Origin: Bradyrhizobium sp. SZCCHNS1050
Lineage (GTDB): Bacteria > Pseudomonadota > Alphaproteobacteria > Rhizobiales > Xanthobacteraceae
Direction: 5' to 3'
Length of the DNA: 64,000 nucleotides
NCBI RefSeq assembly: GCF_032484785.1
Contig: NZ_JAUETR010000001.1
Location: 1,608,501-1,672,500, forward strand
Of this stretch, positions 53,597 through 62,601 are shown piece by piece (within the stretch, counting starts at the first letter, position 1; every line of letters begins with the position of its first letter). The translations under genes and the position numbers were made by a program. The notes under the pieces are model-generated. The model saw only the letters and a list, made by a program, of their open reading frames with translations, was not told the DNA's origin and made no database searches.

Positions 53597-55198
53597 GTGA
53601 CGGACGAGGTCGATTTCATCGTCGTGGGCGGCGGCAGCGGCGGCGCAACGGTTGCCGGCCGCCTGTCGGAAGATCCGGCGACATCCGTCGCGCTGCTCGA
53701 CGCCGGGGGACGCAACGACAACTGGATCGTGACCACGCCCTACATGCTGTTCCTGATGGTCGCGGGGCCCGTCAACAACTGGTCCTTCACCACCGTGCCG
53801 CAAAAGGGCCTGGACGGGCGCAGCGGCTATCAGCCGCGCGGCCGCGGGCTCGGCGGCTCCTCCGCGATCAACGCCATGGTCTACATCCGCGGCCACCGCG
53901 CCGACTACGATCATTGGGCTTCCCTCGGCAACACCGGATGGTCGTATGACGACGTGCTGCCCTACTTCAAGCGCGCCGAGAACAACGCCGAGTTCAACGG
54001 CGCGTATCACGGCCAATCGGGACCACTGCCGGTCAGCCGGCTGCGGACCGACAATCCCGTGCACGACATCTTTCTCCAGGCGGCGCGCGAAGCGCAGTTT
54101 CCGGTCCGCGACGATTTCAATGCCGACACGCAGGAAGGGCTCGGGCTCTATCAGGTCACGCAGAAGAATGGCGAGCGCTGGAGCGCGGCACGGGCCTACA
54201 TCCAGCCGCATCTCGGCAGCCGCAGCAACCTGCGGGTCGAGACCTCGGCGCATGCGTCGATGATCCTGTTCGAGGGCAAGCGCGCGGTCGGCGTCAAGTA
54301 TCGCCAGGGCAAGGAGGTCAAGGAGATCCGCTCCCGGCGCGAAGTGATCCTCGCCTCCGGCGCGTTCCAGACCCCGCAATTGCTGATGCTGTCGGGCATC
54401 GGCGACGCGAGCGCCCTGGCGCGGCTCGGCATCGCCGGCGTCCACCATTTGCCGGGTGTCGGACAGAACCTGCAGGACCATCCGGATTTCATCTTCGCCT
54501 ACACCTCCGACAACCCCAACTTCTCTTCCCTGTCGCCGAAGGGCCTGCGCCGGCTGCTGGCGGGCATCGGCCAATATCGCCGCGAGCGCCGCGGCGTCCT
54601 GACCTCGAACTTCGCCGAATGCGGCGGCTTCCTGAAGACGCGGCCTGATCTCGACGTGCCCGACATCCAGTTGCATTTCGGCATGGCCGTCACCGACGAT
54701 CACGGCCGCAAGCGCCACGGCAATGGCTTCTCCTGCCATTTCTGTCTGCTCCGGCCGAAGAGCCGCGGCATGGTCGGCTTGAAGAATGCCGATCCGCTCG
54801 CCGCGCCGCTGATCGATCCCAACTTCCTGGGCGAGGCCGACGATCTCGAAACCATGGTGGCCGGCTACAAGACCACGCTGCGGCTGATGCAGACGCCGGC
54901 GATGCGCAGCCTCGGCAAGCGCGACCTGTTCACGTCGGATGTCAGGACCGACGACGACATCCGCGCCATCCTGCGCGCCCGCGTCGATACGGTCTACCAT
55001 CCTGTCGGCACCTGCAAGATGGGCGTCGACGATCCGCTCGCCGTGGTCGATCCCGAATTGAAGGTGCGCGGAATGTCCGGCCTGCGCGTGGTCGACGCCT
55101 CGATCATGCCGACCCTGATCGGCGGCAACACCAATGCGCCGACCATCATGATCGGCGAGAAGGCCGCCGACATGATCAAGCGCGAGCTGAAAGGCTGA
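53597..55198 (+). CDS. GMC-family FAD oxidoreductase
   Basis: A 533-residue flavoprotein. FAD motif DFIVVGGGSGGATVAGRL, PRGRGLGGSSAINAMVYIRG signature 1, ASGAFQTPQLLMLSGIG signature 2 and a C-terminal HPVGTCKMGVDDPLAVVD with the catalytic His. It resembles choline and alcohol dehydrogenases. GTG at 53597 with GGGAGAG upstream is preferred; upstream codons in the same frame lack coding character. Confidence 0.86.
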   Translation: MTDEVDFIVVGGGSGGATVAGRLSEDPATSVALLDAGGRNDNWIVTTPYMLFLMVAGPVNNWSFTTVPQKGLDGRSGYQPRGRGLGGSSAINAMVYIRGHRADYDHWASLGNTGWSYDDVLPYFKRAENNAEFNGAYHGQSGPLPVSRLRTDNPVHDIFLQAAREAQFPVRDDFNADTQEGLGLYQVTQKNGERWSAARAYIQPHLGSRSNLRVETSAHASMILFEGKRAVGVKYRQGKEVKEIRSRREVILASGAFQTPQLLMLSGIGDASALARLGIAGVHHLPGVGQNLQDHPDFIFAYTSDNPNFSSLSPKGLRRLLAGIGQYRRERRGVLTSNFAECGGFLKTRPDLDVPDIQLHFGMAVTDDHGRKRHGNGFSCHFCLLRPKSRGMVGLKNADPLAAPLIDPNFLGEADDLETMVAGYKTTLRLMQTPAMRSLGKRDLFTSDVRTDDDIRAILRARVDTVYHPVGTCKMGVDDPLAVVDPELKVRGMSGLRVVDASIMPTLIGGNTNAPTIMIGEKAADMIKRELKG

Positions 55199-55243
55199 GA
55201 CCGCTCGCCATCGAGGGAAATCAACCTGCCGATCAGCAGGGCC

Positions 55244-56005
55244 TCACGTCAGCAGGAAGCCGCCGTCCACCGTGACGACGCTGCCGGTCATGTAGCGCGA
55301 GGCGTTGGACGCCAGCAGCAGGATCGCGCCGTCGAGGTCGCTCTCGTGGCCGACGCGCCGCTGCGGAATCCGCTTGACCAGCTTCTCGCCCGCCGGTGTC
55401 TCCCAGACCTCGTGATTGATGTCGGTGTCGATGTAGCCGGGCGCCAGTGCGTTGACGCGGATGCCGCTCGCCGCGAGCTCCAGCGCCAGCGCCTTGGTCG
55501 CCTGCACCACGCCGGCCTTGGAGATCGCATAGGGCGAGATGAACTTGACGACGCTGAAGCCGAGCACCGAGGCGATGTTGATGATGTTGCCGCCGGTCTT
55601 GCGCGCGGCCATGCGCCGAGCTGCTTCGGTTGCGGCAAAATAGGCGCCCTTCAGATTGGCGCCGATCACGGCGTCCCAATCCGCCTCGCTCTGCTCGACC
55701 GCGAGCTTCTCTACCGCGATGCCGGCATTGTTGATCAGCACCGTCACGGGTCCGAGCGCGGCCTCGGCCGCATCCATGCCCCTGACGATCGATGCCATGC
55801 TCGTCACGTCCATCTCGACCGCGGCGGCGCGACCACCCCTTGCCTTGAGCTCCGCCTCCAACGCCTTGAGCTTGCCGGTCTGGCGTGCCGCGAGCGCGAC
55901 GGCGGCGCCACGCGCCGATAGAACCCGGGCGAACTGCCGGCCGAGCCCCTGGCTCGCGCCGGTGATCAGGATCACCTCGCGGCTGACGTCGAACAGCTCG
56001 GACAT
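55244..56005 (-). CDS. short-chain dehydrogenase/reductase
   Basis: A 253-residue SDR. ILITGASQGLGRQFARVL, NNAG, Ser in NIASVLGFS and SPYAISKAG (YxxxK). C-terminal GSVVTVDGG signature of classical SDRs. ATG at 56005 with GGAGG. Confidence 0.85.
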   Translation of the reverse strand: MSELFDVSREVILITGASQGLGRQFARVLSARGAAVALAARQTGKLKALEAELKARGGRAAAVEMDVTSMASIVRGMDAAEAALGPVTVLINNAGIAVEKLAVEQSEADWDAVIGANLKGAYFAATEAARRMAARKTGGNIINIASVLGFSVVKFISPYAISKAGVVQATKALALELAASGIRVNALAPGYIDTDINHEVWETPAGEKLVKRIPQRRVGHESDLDGAILLLASNASRYMTGSVVTVDGGFLLT

Positions 56006-56115
56006 GGTTCCTCCCACGATTGCTCATTTGTTGCGGCGCATTGATACAGACGATTTGAAGTAGCGCAAACCGGAATCGTTTACCGGGCCCGGCCTACAAC
56101 CGCGGCGGAGCAACC

Positions 56116-56631
56116 ATGAACGCTTTCGACCTCGCCGCTTGTGCCGCACTGATGGTTGCCGTCTACAGCGGCTTCTCGACCGGGCTGTTGCGCAGCGCCA
56201 TCACGATTCTGGCCTACCTGCTCGCGATGCCGCTGGCGATGGGCGCGGTTGCGGCGATGAGCCCGCAACTGCGCGACGTGCACGGCACTCCGCTGGCACA
56301 GAACTGGCTGCAGTTCTTCGCCGCCTTCGTCGTCATCGGCATGGCGCTGGGCAAGATCGGCCGCATCCTGCTCGACGAAGCGATCGGTTCCGAGGCCGGT
56401 TTTGGCGACCGGCTCGGCGGCGCTCTGCTGGGCGCCGTGCGCACCGGCATGGTCGCGACCACGCTGGTGCTGGTGTTCGACAGGATCGTTCCCCCCGAGC
56501 GTCAGCCGCGCTTCCTTGAGGGATCACGCCTGCGGCCGATGCTCTCGCTCGCAGGCGCAAAAGGCTTCCGCTCGCTGCCTCCGGAGCTCGCAAGCCTGAT
56601 CGACCGGCTGAAGCAGGAACGGCGCATCTGA
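56116..56631 (+). CDS. CvpA-family inner-membrane protein
   Basis: A 171-residue protein with four expected membrane helices (LRSAITILAYLLAMPLAMGA, FFAAFVVIGMALGKIGRILL) and the CvpA-type N-terminus FDLAACAALMVAVYSGFSTG. Function in other bacteria is linked to envelope integrity. Neighbours are SDR genes. Confidence 0.75.
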   Translation: MNAFDLAACAALMVAVYSGFSTGLLRSAITILAYLLAMPLAMGAVAAMSPQLRDVHGTPLAQNWLQFFAAFVVIGMALGKIGRILLDEAIGSEAGFGDRLGGALLGAVRTGMVATTLVLVFDRIVPPERQPRFLEGSRLRPMLSLAGAKGFRSLPPELASLIDRLKQERRI

Positions 56632-56772
56632 CGGACACGGCGGCGCCGCCTCTCCCGTCATAGCGAGCCATGCAATTCGGCAGAGGCCGGCTGCTCTTAT
56701 CAGCGGCAATTCGGTTGGCTAGAATGCGCCCATCTTTCTTCCAGCCTCACTGACATATCGGAGTGATCAATC

Positions 56773-57555
56773 GTGGATCTCGGGATCAAGGGCCGCCGCG
56801 CCATCGTCTGCGCCTCCAGCAAGGGCCTGGGCCGCGCCTGCGCCATCGCGCTGGCCAATGAAGGCGTACATGTCACGATCACGGCGCGCGGCGCCGAAGT
56901 GCTGGCGAAGACCGCGGCCGAGATCCGCGCGGCCAATCCTGGCGTCACCGTCACGGAAGTGGCGGGCGACATCACCACGCCCGAGGGCCGCGCCGCCGTG
57001 CTGAAGGCCTGCCCGGATCCGGACATCCTGATCAACAACGCCGGCGGCCCGCCGCCCGGCGATTTCCGCAACTGGACCCGCGACGACTGGATCAAGGCGC
57101 TCGACGCCAACATGCTGACGCCGATCGAGCTGATCAAGGCGACCGTCGACGGCATGATGGCGCGCAAGTTCGGCCGCATCGTCAACATCACCTCGGCCGC
57201 GGTGAAGGCGCCGATCGACATTCTCGGCCTCTCCAACGGCGCCCGCGCCGGCCTCACCGGCTTCGTCGCCGGCCTGTCGCGCAAGACCGTGATCAACAAC
57301 GTCACGATCAATGCGCTGCTGCCGGGGCCGTTCGAGACCGACCGCCTGCTCTCGACGGCAAAGGGCGAGGCCGAGAAGCGCGGTGTCACGCCGGAGCAGA
57401 TCCTCGCCGACCGCGCCAAGACGAACCCTGCAGGTCGCTTCGGCGATCCCGAGGAATTTGGACTCGCCTGCGCCTTCCTGTGCGGCGCCAAGGCCGGCTA
57501 CATCACCGGCCAGAACATCCTGCTCGACGGCGGCGCCTTCCCAGGCACGCTGTAA
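56773..57555 (+). CDS. short-chain dehydrogenase/reductase
   Basis: A 260-residue SDR with CASSKGLGRACAIALANEG at the cofactor site, NNAGGPPPGDF and IVNITSAAVKAP. The YxxxK position is replaced in this subgroup by SNGARAG, so the catalytic Tyr and Lys seem missing. GTG start at 56773. The substrate is unknown. Confidence 0.78.
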   Translation: MDLGIKGRRAIVCASSKGLGRACAIALANEGVHVTITARGAEVLAKTAAEIRAANPGVTVTEVAGDITTPEGRAAVLKACPDPDILINNAGGPPPGDFRNWTRDDWIKALDANMLTPIELIKATVDGMMARKFGRIVNITSAAVKAPIDILGLSNGARAGLTGFVAGLSRKTVINNVTINALLPGPFETDRLLSTAKGEAEKRGVTPEQILADRAKTNPAGRFGDPEEFGLACAFLCGAKAGYITGQNILLDGGAFPGTL

Positions 57556-57611
57556 GACAGACTTCCTTGGGCGGTCTGGCGCGGAAACCTGCTACGCCGA
57601 TCCCGGGCTTT

Positions 57612-57747
57612 CACCTCGCCCCGCTTGCGGGGAGAGGTCGGATTGCATCGCGAGATGCAATCGGGGTGAGGGGGGCTCTCCGCGAACGCGGTGTCTGTGG
57701 AGAGTCCCTCTCACCCCAACCCTCTCCCCGCAAGCGGGGCGAGGGAG
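57612..57747. repeat. extragenic inverted repeat element
   Basis: A 23-bp sequence (CTCGCCCCGCTTGCGG plus GGAGAGG) at about 57615 is repeated in inverted orientation at about 57723-57745. Each arm is itself a hairpin. Between the arms lies ATTGCATC...GATGCAAT. It belongs to the family also seen at 24.9-25.2 kb. Confidence 0.7.
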
Positions 57748-57848
57748 CGCAGTGCCGGCGCAATAGGAATTCGAATCCAACTAATAAAGCTGTGAGTTCT
57801 GTTTGCCATCCGCGCTATGAATACAGCGACTCTGCCTTTCCGAACGAC

Positions 57849-58298
57849 CTACCGCTTCTCGTCCTCGTCGCGCTGGCTTGGGCTCGACGAATCCGCCGTG
57901 GTGCGGCCTTCGGTCCAATCGATGCCGAACGCATCGAGGCCCTCCGCCAGCAGGTCGCCGAGCATCGGCTCGCCCAGCAGATAACGCGCGGTGTGGCGGT
58001 CGCGCTGGCCGGCGGCCTCGCGGCGCAGATCGTCCCACTCGTCGATATCGCCGTCGCCGCGGCCGAGCCGCATCAAGGCGACGAGATCGGTCTGCTCGTC
58101 CTCGGTCATCGCGTTGATGAAGCCGGTGATCTCGCGCACCACGGGATCATCGCCGCTATCCTGGAGCACGTCGACCATGTCGTCATCGACGGCATTCGAG
58201 CCGGATTCCTCATCGGTCGCCTGCTCCTTGACGTCGAACTCGCGCGCCTTTTCGATCAGGAAGGCGACCTTCTCGGGCGATATCGTCAGCTCTGGCAT
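57849..58298 (-). CDS. DUF3775 family protein
   Basis: A 149-residue acidic protein beginning MPELTISPEKVAFLIEKARE and with NAMTEDEQTDLVALMRLGRG and REAAGQRDRHTARYLLGEP, the DUF3775 pattern. No catalytic site known. ATG 58298 is preferred over a GTG/ATG 30 bases upstream because the family starts here. Confidence 0.8.
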   Translation of the reverse strand: MPELTISPEKVAFLIEKAREFDVKEQATDEESGSNAVDDDMVDVLQDSGDDPVVREITGFINAMTEDEQTDLVALMRLGRGDGDIDEWDDLRREAAGQRDRHTARYLLGEPMLGDLLAEGLDAFGIDWTEGRTTADSSSPSQRDEDEKR

Positions 58299-58414
58299 GG
58301 CGTTCTCCTCATGGACGGACTGCAGCAACGCCTGTTCCGGGCAGTTGATCCATTGCGCCGGAACAAGCCGCGCGGCATCGTGACCGGCATCAAGAATAGG
58401 ACGAGGAAGCGCGC

Positions 58415-59278
58415 ATGTCTTGGACGATCGGCCGGGTCAGGGTCACCAAATTCGTCGAGCTGGAGACCGTCGGCGGCACCCGCTTCATCCTGCCGCAGGC
58501 AACACCCGAGACGATCCGCGAGCTGTCCTGGCTCACGCCCGATTTTGCGACCGATGAAGGTCGGCTGAAGATGTCGATCCACACCCTGGTGCTGGAAACA
58601 CCGACGATGCGGATCGTGGTCGACACCGGGCTCGGCAACGACAAGCAGGGCCGCAGCGTGCCAATGTGGAACAACCGCGCGACACCGTTCCTGGAGACGA
58701 TGAGCGCTGCCGGCCTCCCGCCTGAAAGCATCGACATGGTGATCTGCACCCACCTCCATGTCGACCATGTCGGATGGAATACGCGGCTGGTCGACGGCCG
58801 CTGGGTCCCGACTTTCTCCGATGCGCGCTACGTTTTCGGCCGCACCGAATATGAGCATTGGCGCGATCACAGCGAGGCCGCCGACGAGACGGCGACCTTC
58901 GCCGATTCCGTGCAGCCGATCGTCGCCGCCGGACGCGCGGAGTTCGTCGGAAGCGAAGCGGTGATCACCGACGAGATCACCCTGATCCCGACGCCGGGGC
59001 ACAGCCCGGGTCATGTCAGCCTGCACATCCGCTCGGATGGCGCGCAGGCCGTGCTCACCGGGGACGTCGCCCACCATCCCTGCCAGATGGCGCGTCTCGA
59101 TTGGAGCTCGACGGTCGATTCCGATCCGGCGCAGGCGATCGCGACCCGGCGGGCGCTGTTCTCGCGTTTTGCCGACACCGAGACGCTGGTGATCGGCGGC
59201 CATTTCCATGCCGGCCATATCCGGCGGGACGGCGCCGCCTTCCGCTTCGAGGCATTACAGGGCAGCGGCGACGCATAG
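58415..59278 (+). CDS. MBL-fold metallo-hydrolase
   Basis: A 287-residue beta-lactamase-fold hydrolase. The zinc motif is CTHLHVDHVGW and later ligands are in TPGHSPGH, LTGDVAHHP and IGGHFHAGHI. It is paralogous to the gene at 60952. Substrate unknown; such proteins are often lactonases or thioester hydrolases in aromatic pathways. Confidence 0.84.
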   Translation: MSWTIGRVRVTKFVELETVGGTRFILPQATPETIRELSWLTPDFATDEGRLKMSIHTLVLETPTMRIVVDTGLGNDKQGRSVPMWNNRATPFLETMSAAGLPPESIDMVICTHLHVDHVGWNTRLVDGRWVPTFSDARYVFGRTEYEHWRDHSEAADETATFADSVQPIVAAGRAEFVGSEAVITDEITLIPTPGHSPGHVSLHIRSDGAQAVLTGDVAHHPCQMARLDWSSTVDSDPAQAIATRRALFSRFADTETLVIGGHFHAGHIRRDGAAFRFEALQGSGDA

Positions 59279-59355
59279 CCCGCAAGGTTGAATTTCCTCC
59301 CGCCATGCTCCATGACAGGGCTCTGGAATACCAGGGATTTGAGGGAGAGAAACCA

Positions 59356-60198
59356 ATGAAGCTTGTTCGCTACGGCGAGAAGGGCGCGGAAAAGCCGGGC
59401 CTGATCGACGCATCCGGCCAGTTGCGCGACCTGTCGGCGCATGTGAAGGACCTCGATGGCGCGGCCTATGCGCCGGAGTCGCTGAAGAAGCTCGCCGCGC
59501 TCGATCCGGCCTCCCTGCCCGCCGTTGCCGGCAAGCCGCGGCTCGGCGCCCCTGTCACCGGCATCTCGAAATTCGTGGCGATCGGCCTCAACTACTCCGA
59601 CCATGCCAAGGAGACCGGCAACCCGATCCCGGCCGAGCCGATCTTCTTCCTGAAAGCCAACACCGCGCTGTGCGGTCCCTATGATCAGGTCGAGAAGCCG
59701 CGCGGCTCGACCAAGCTCGACTGGGAAGTCGAGATCGCCGCCATCATCGGCACTCGCGCCAAATACGTCTCAGAGGCCGAGGCGTTGAACCACATCGCGG
59801 GCTACACGATCTGCAACGACGTCTCCGAGCGCAACTTCCAGATCGAGCGCCTGGGCCAGTGGACCAAGGGCAAGTCGCACGACACGTTCGGTCCCGTAGG
59901 TCCGTGGCTCGTCACCAAGGACGAGATTCCAGACGTGCAGAACCTGTCGATGTGGCTCGACGTCAACGGCCAGCGCCGCCAGACCGGCACCACCGCGACG
60001 ATGATCTTCTCGATGGCGAAGTGCATCTCCTACGTCTCGCAGTTCATGACGCTGCTGCCCGGCGACATCGTCACCACGGGCACGCCTCCGGGTGTCGGCA
60101 TGGGCATGAAGCCGCCGACCTTCCTCAACGTCGGCGACGTCGTCACGCTCGGCATCGAGCGCCTCGGCGAGCAGCACCAGGAGATCATCGAGGCGTAA
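59356..60198 (+). CDS. fumarylacetoacetate-hydrolase-family protein
   Basis: A 280-residue FAH-fold enzyme. FVAIGLNYSDHAKETG, KLDWEVEIAAIIG (the metal-binding Glu residues) and MTLLPGDIVTTGTPPGVGMG are family blocks. It probably acts on a 2-oxo-acid or dihydroxy-dienoate as in aromatic catabolism. ATG at 59356 with GAGGGAGAG. Confidence 0.87.
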   Translation: MKLVRYGEKGAEKPGLIDASGQLRDLSAHVKDLDGAAYAPESLKKLAALDPASLPAVAGKPRLGAPVTGISKFVAIGLNYSDHAKETGNPIPAEPIFFLKANTALCGPYDQVEKPRGSTKLDWEVEIAAIIGTRAKYVSEAEALNHIAGYTICNDVSERNFQIERLGQWTKGKSHDTFGPVGPWLVTKDEIPDVQNLSMWLDVNGQRRQTGTTATMIFSMAKCISYVSQFMTLLPGDIVTTGTPPGVGMGMKPPTFLNVGDVVTLGIERLGEQHQEIIEA

Positions 60199-60220
60199 GG
60201 CGCGATATCGACTTGTGAGT

Positions 60221-60296
60221 CATTCCGGGATGGCGCGTAGCGCCAGACCCGGAATCTCGAGATTCCGGGTTCGATGCTTCGCATCGCCCCGGAATG
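60221..60296. repeat. palindromic extragenic element
   Basis: CATTCCGGG (60221) and CCGGAATG (60289-60296) form the outer arms. Inside are GGCGC..GCGCC, a perfect 22-bp palindrome centred at 60258-60259 (CCCGGAATCTC and its complement), and GATGC..GCATC. Typical of small repeat elements of bradyrhizobia. Confidence 0.7.
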
Positions 60297-60317
60297 ACCA
60301 GCCAGAGGACACTTCCG

Positions 60318-60932
60318 ATGAAACTCACCTTCTCGCCCGCCTCGCCATTCGCCCGCAAGGTGCGCATCGCCGCCATCGAACTCGGGCTGATCGACCGGCT
60401 CGAATTCGTGCCTGCAGCCGTGGTGCCGGGCCAGGCCAATGAGGAGTATTCGAAGATCACGCCGCTGAAGAAGCTGCCGGTGCTGATCCTCGACAATGGC
60501 GACGTGATCCTGGATTCCTACGTGATCGTCGAATATCTCGACGAGCTCGCCGGCGGCAACAAGCTGATCCCCGCTTCCGGCCCGTCGCGCTGGAAGGTCA
60601 AGAGCGAGCATTCCATGCTGCAAGGCATGCTCGATTCCATGCTGCTATGCCGCTACGAGGCGATGGTGCGGCCCGAGGGCCTACGCTGGCAGGCCTGGTC
60701 CGACGATCATTGGAACAGGGCCTGGATGGGCATGGCGCGCTTCAATGCGCAGCCCGACTTGATGACGCGCCCGTTCGACATCGTCGCGATCGGACTCGTC
60801 TGCGTACTCGGCTATGCCGATTTCCGCTTCGCCGATTGCGGCTGGCGCAAGGCATTTCCAGCACTCGACGCGTTCCACAACAAGATGCTCGAACGCGAAT
60901 CGGTGAAGATCTCGGTGCCGCCGGCGGCTTGA
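60318..60932 (+). CDS. glutathione S-transferase family protein
   Basis: A 204-residue GST. The N-terminal thioredoxin-fold domain starts MKLTFSPASPFARKVRIAAI and has KKLPVLILDNGDVILDSYVI, where the Ser/Asp pair binds glutathione. The all-helical C-domain follows. The active residue appears to be Ser8 (SPFARK). Start at ATG 60318 with AGAGGA. Confidence 0.86.
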   Translation: MKLTFSPASPFARKVRIAAIELGLIDRLEFVPAAVVPGQANEEYSKITPLKKLPVLILDNGDVILDSYVIVEYLDELAGGNKLIPASGPSRWKVKSEHSMLQGMLDSMLLCRYEAMVRPEGLRWQAWSDDHWNRAWMGMARFNAQPDLMTRPFDIVAIGLVCVLGYADFRFADCGWRKAFPALDAFHNKMLERESVKISVPPAA

Positions 60933-60951
60933 TCCCTGAACAGGAGCTGCC

Positions 60952-61818
60952 GTGACGCTGACGTTCTCGGTTGCAGACACGACCATTCATCGCATCATCG
61001 AGCAGGAAACCACGTTCCTGCCGGCGCGTGAGATGTTTCCCGAGCTGACATCGGAGATGCTGGCGGCAGAGCGCAGCGCGCTGCAGGCGGCCGGTGCCCT
61101 CGATGCGCAGGACACGCTGATCCTGTGCTTTCAGTCCTACGTGGTGAGGACGCCTCACCACACCATCCTGATCGACAGCTGCATCGGCAACGACAAGCCG
61201 CGCGCGCGGCCGGTCTGGAACATGAAGACCGACGACAGCTACATGCTTGCGCTTGCGGCCGCGGGCGTATCGGTCGACGACATCGACGTCGTGATGTGCA
61301 CGCATCTGCACACCGATCATGTCGGCTGGAATACGCGGCTCGACAACGGCCGCTGGGTGCCGACCTTCCCGAATGCGCGCTACGTGTTCGCGCAGCGCGA
61401 ATATGACTACTGGGTGGCGCAGAATGCCAAGGCCGAGGTGCCTCCATTCGCCGACAGCGTGCTGCCGGTGGTCGAGGCCAAGCGCGCCGACATCGTCGGC
61501 GACGCATTCGCGATCGGTGATCATGTCCGGCTGCTGCCGACGCCGGGCCACACGCCCGGCCATATCGCAGTCGCCGTCGGCAGGGGCAGAGACGATGCGG
61601 TGTTCGCCGGCGACCTGATCCACACGCCGCTGCAGCTCAGCTTTCCCGAGCTGTCACCGAGATTCGACGTCGACCCGGCTCAGGCCGGGGTGACGCGCCG
61701 CGCCTTTCTCGAGCGCTATTGCGACACGTCGACGCTGTGCTGCACGGCGCACTTCCCGTCGCCCTCGGTCGGCCGCATTACCCGCAAGGGCAACGGCTTC
61801 GCCTGCGAGGCGGTCTGA
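60952..61818 (+). CDS. MBL-fold metallo-hydrolase (paralog of the gene at 58415)
   Basis: A 288-residue MBL-fold protein with CTHLHTDHVGWNTRL, TPGHTPGHIA, FAGDLIHTP and CTAHFPSPS. The central part (IGNDK, then NGRWVPTFPNARYVF) is closely similar to the gene at 58415. GTG start at 60952 with GGAGC. Confidence 0.84.
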   Translation: MTLTFSVADTTIHRIIEQETTFLPAREMFPELTSEMLAAERSALQAAGALDAQDTLILCFQSYVVRTPHHTILIDSCIGNDKPRARPVWNMKTDDSYMLALAAAGVSVDDIDVVMCTHLHTDHVGWNTRLDNGRWVPTFPNARYVFAQREYDYWVAQNAKAEVPPFADSVLPVVEAKRADIVGDAFAIGDHVRLLPTPGHTPGHIAVAVGRGRDDAVFAGDLIHTPLQLSFPELSPRFDVDPAQAGVTRRAFLERYCDTSTLCCTAHFPSPSVGRITRKGNGFACEAV

Positions 61819-61821
61819 GAC

Positions 61822-61850
61822 ACGGGCGCGGCGCCGGTCACCGCGCCCGT
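61822..61850. terminator. bidirectional hairpin between convergent genes
   Basis: Perfect 10-bp stem ACGGGCGCGG/CCGCGCCCGT with a 9-base loop, between the stops of the MBL gene and ogt. No T-run on either side, but the position fits a shared terminator. Confidence 0.5.
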
Positions 61851-62392
61851 CAATCGAACAGGCTCGGCGTATGGTTCACCGCGGCGCCTTCGATCGCCAG
61901 CATCTTCAGCTTGGTCTCGACACCGCCATTGGCGGAGAAGCCGCCGGGCTTGTTGCCCGCCGCCAGCACGCGATGGCAGGGTACGACGATCGGGCACGGG
62001 TTGCGCCCGAGCGCCTGGCCGACCTCGCGTGACAGCTCGACTCCCCCGAGCTGCTTGGCGATATCGCCATAGGTCAGGGTTCGGCCCGGCGGGATCCGGC
62101 GCGCGATCTCGTAGACGCCGCGCTGGAACGCGCTGACGCCGTCGAGATCGAGGTCGACATCGCTGAGATCATCCGGCTCTCCGGCAAGCAGCGCCGTGAT
62201 CCGCGTGATGGTGCGCCGCACATGCGGCGGCGGCTCGGCTTCGCCGATGCCTTCGTAACGCTGCTGCATCCGGATGCGGATCTGCGCGACGCCGCCCATC
62301 GGCAGTTGCACCGCATTGATGCCGCGCGCTCCCCATGCGATCGCGCAAGCGCCGATCGCGGTCTCGAAAATTGCAAAGCTTTGCTCTGACAT
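61850..62392 (-). CDS. ogt: methylated-DNA--protein-cysteine methyltransferase
   Basis: A 180-residue O6-alkylguanine transferase. The active site is PIVVPCHRVLAAGNKPGGFS, and RIPPGRTLTYGDIAKQLGG is the upstream DNA-binding helix region. It repairs O6-methylguanine by suicide transfer. It could also be ada-like, but no AraC domain is present. Confidence 0.9.
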   Translation of the reverse strand: MSEQSFAIFETAIGACAIAWGARGINAVQLPMGGVAQIRIRMQQRYEGIGEAEPPPHVRRTITRITALLAGEPDDLSDVDLDLDGVSAFQRGVYEIARRIPPGRTLTYGDIAKQLGGVELSREVGQALGRNPCPIVVPCHRVLAAGNKPGGFSANGGVETKLKMLAIEGAAVNHTPSLFD

Positions 62393-62601
62393 GACGGACT
62401 CCATCGCCGCTCTGCCCCGTATCATCTGCCAGTCAACTTAGGCTTGGAGAATGTTGCGATCCACCCGGATTCTGCCAATGTCGACAGCGGAAGCACCGTG
62501 ATGTCCATCGGCAGGCCGAAAGGATGGGAGCACGGCGCAGGGGCAGCCCGGCGCAAAGAGCGGGCGCCTCATCCGAGGAAACCAAGGCGAGGGAGACGGC
62601 C

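Noticed and set aside
53513..55000. Long minus-strand frame opposite the GMC oxidoreductase
   Set aside because: Antisense shadow of a well-supported gene, with a residue make-up unlike a real protein.
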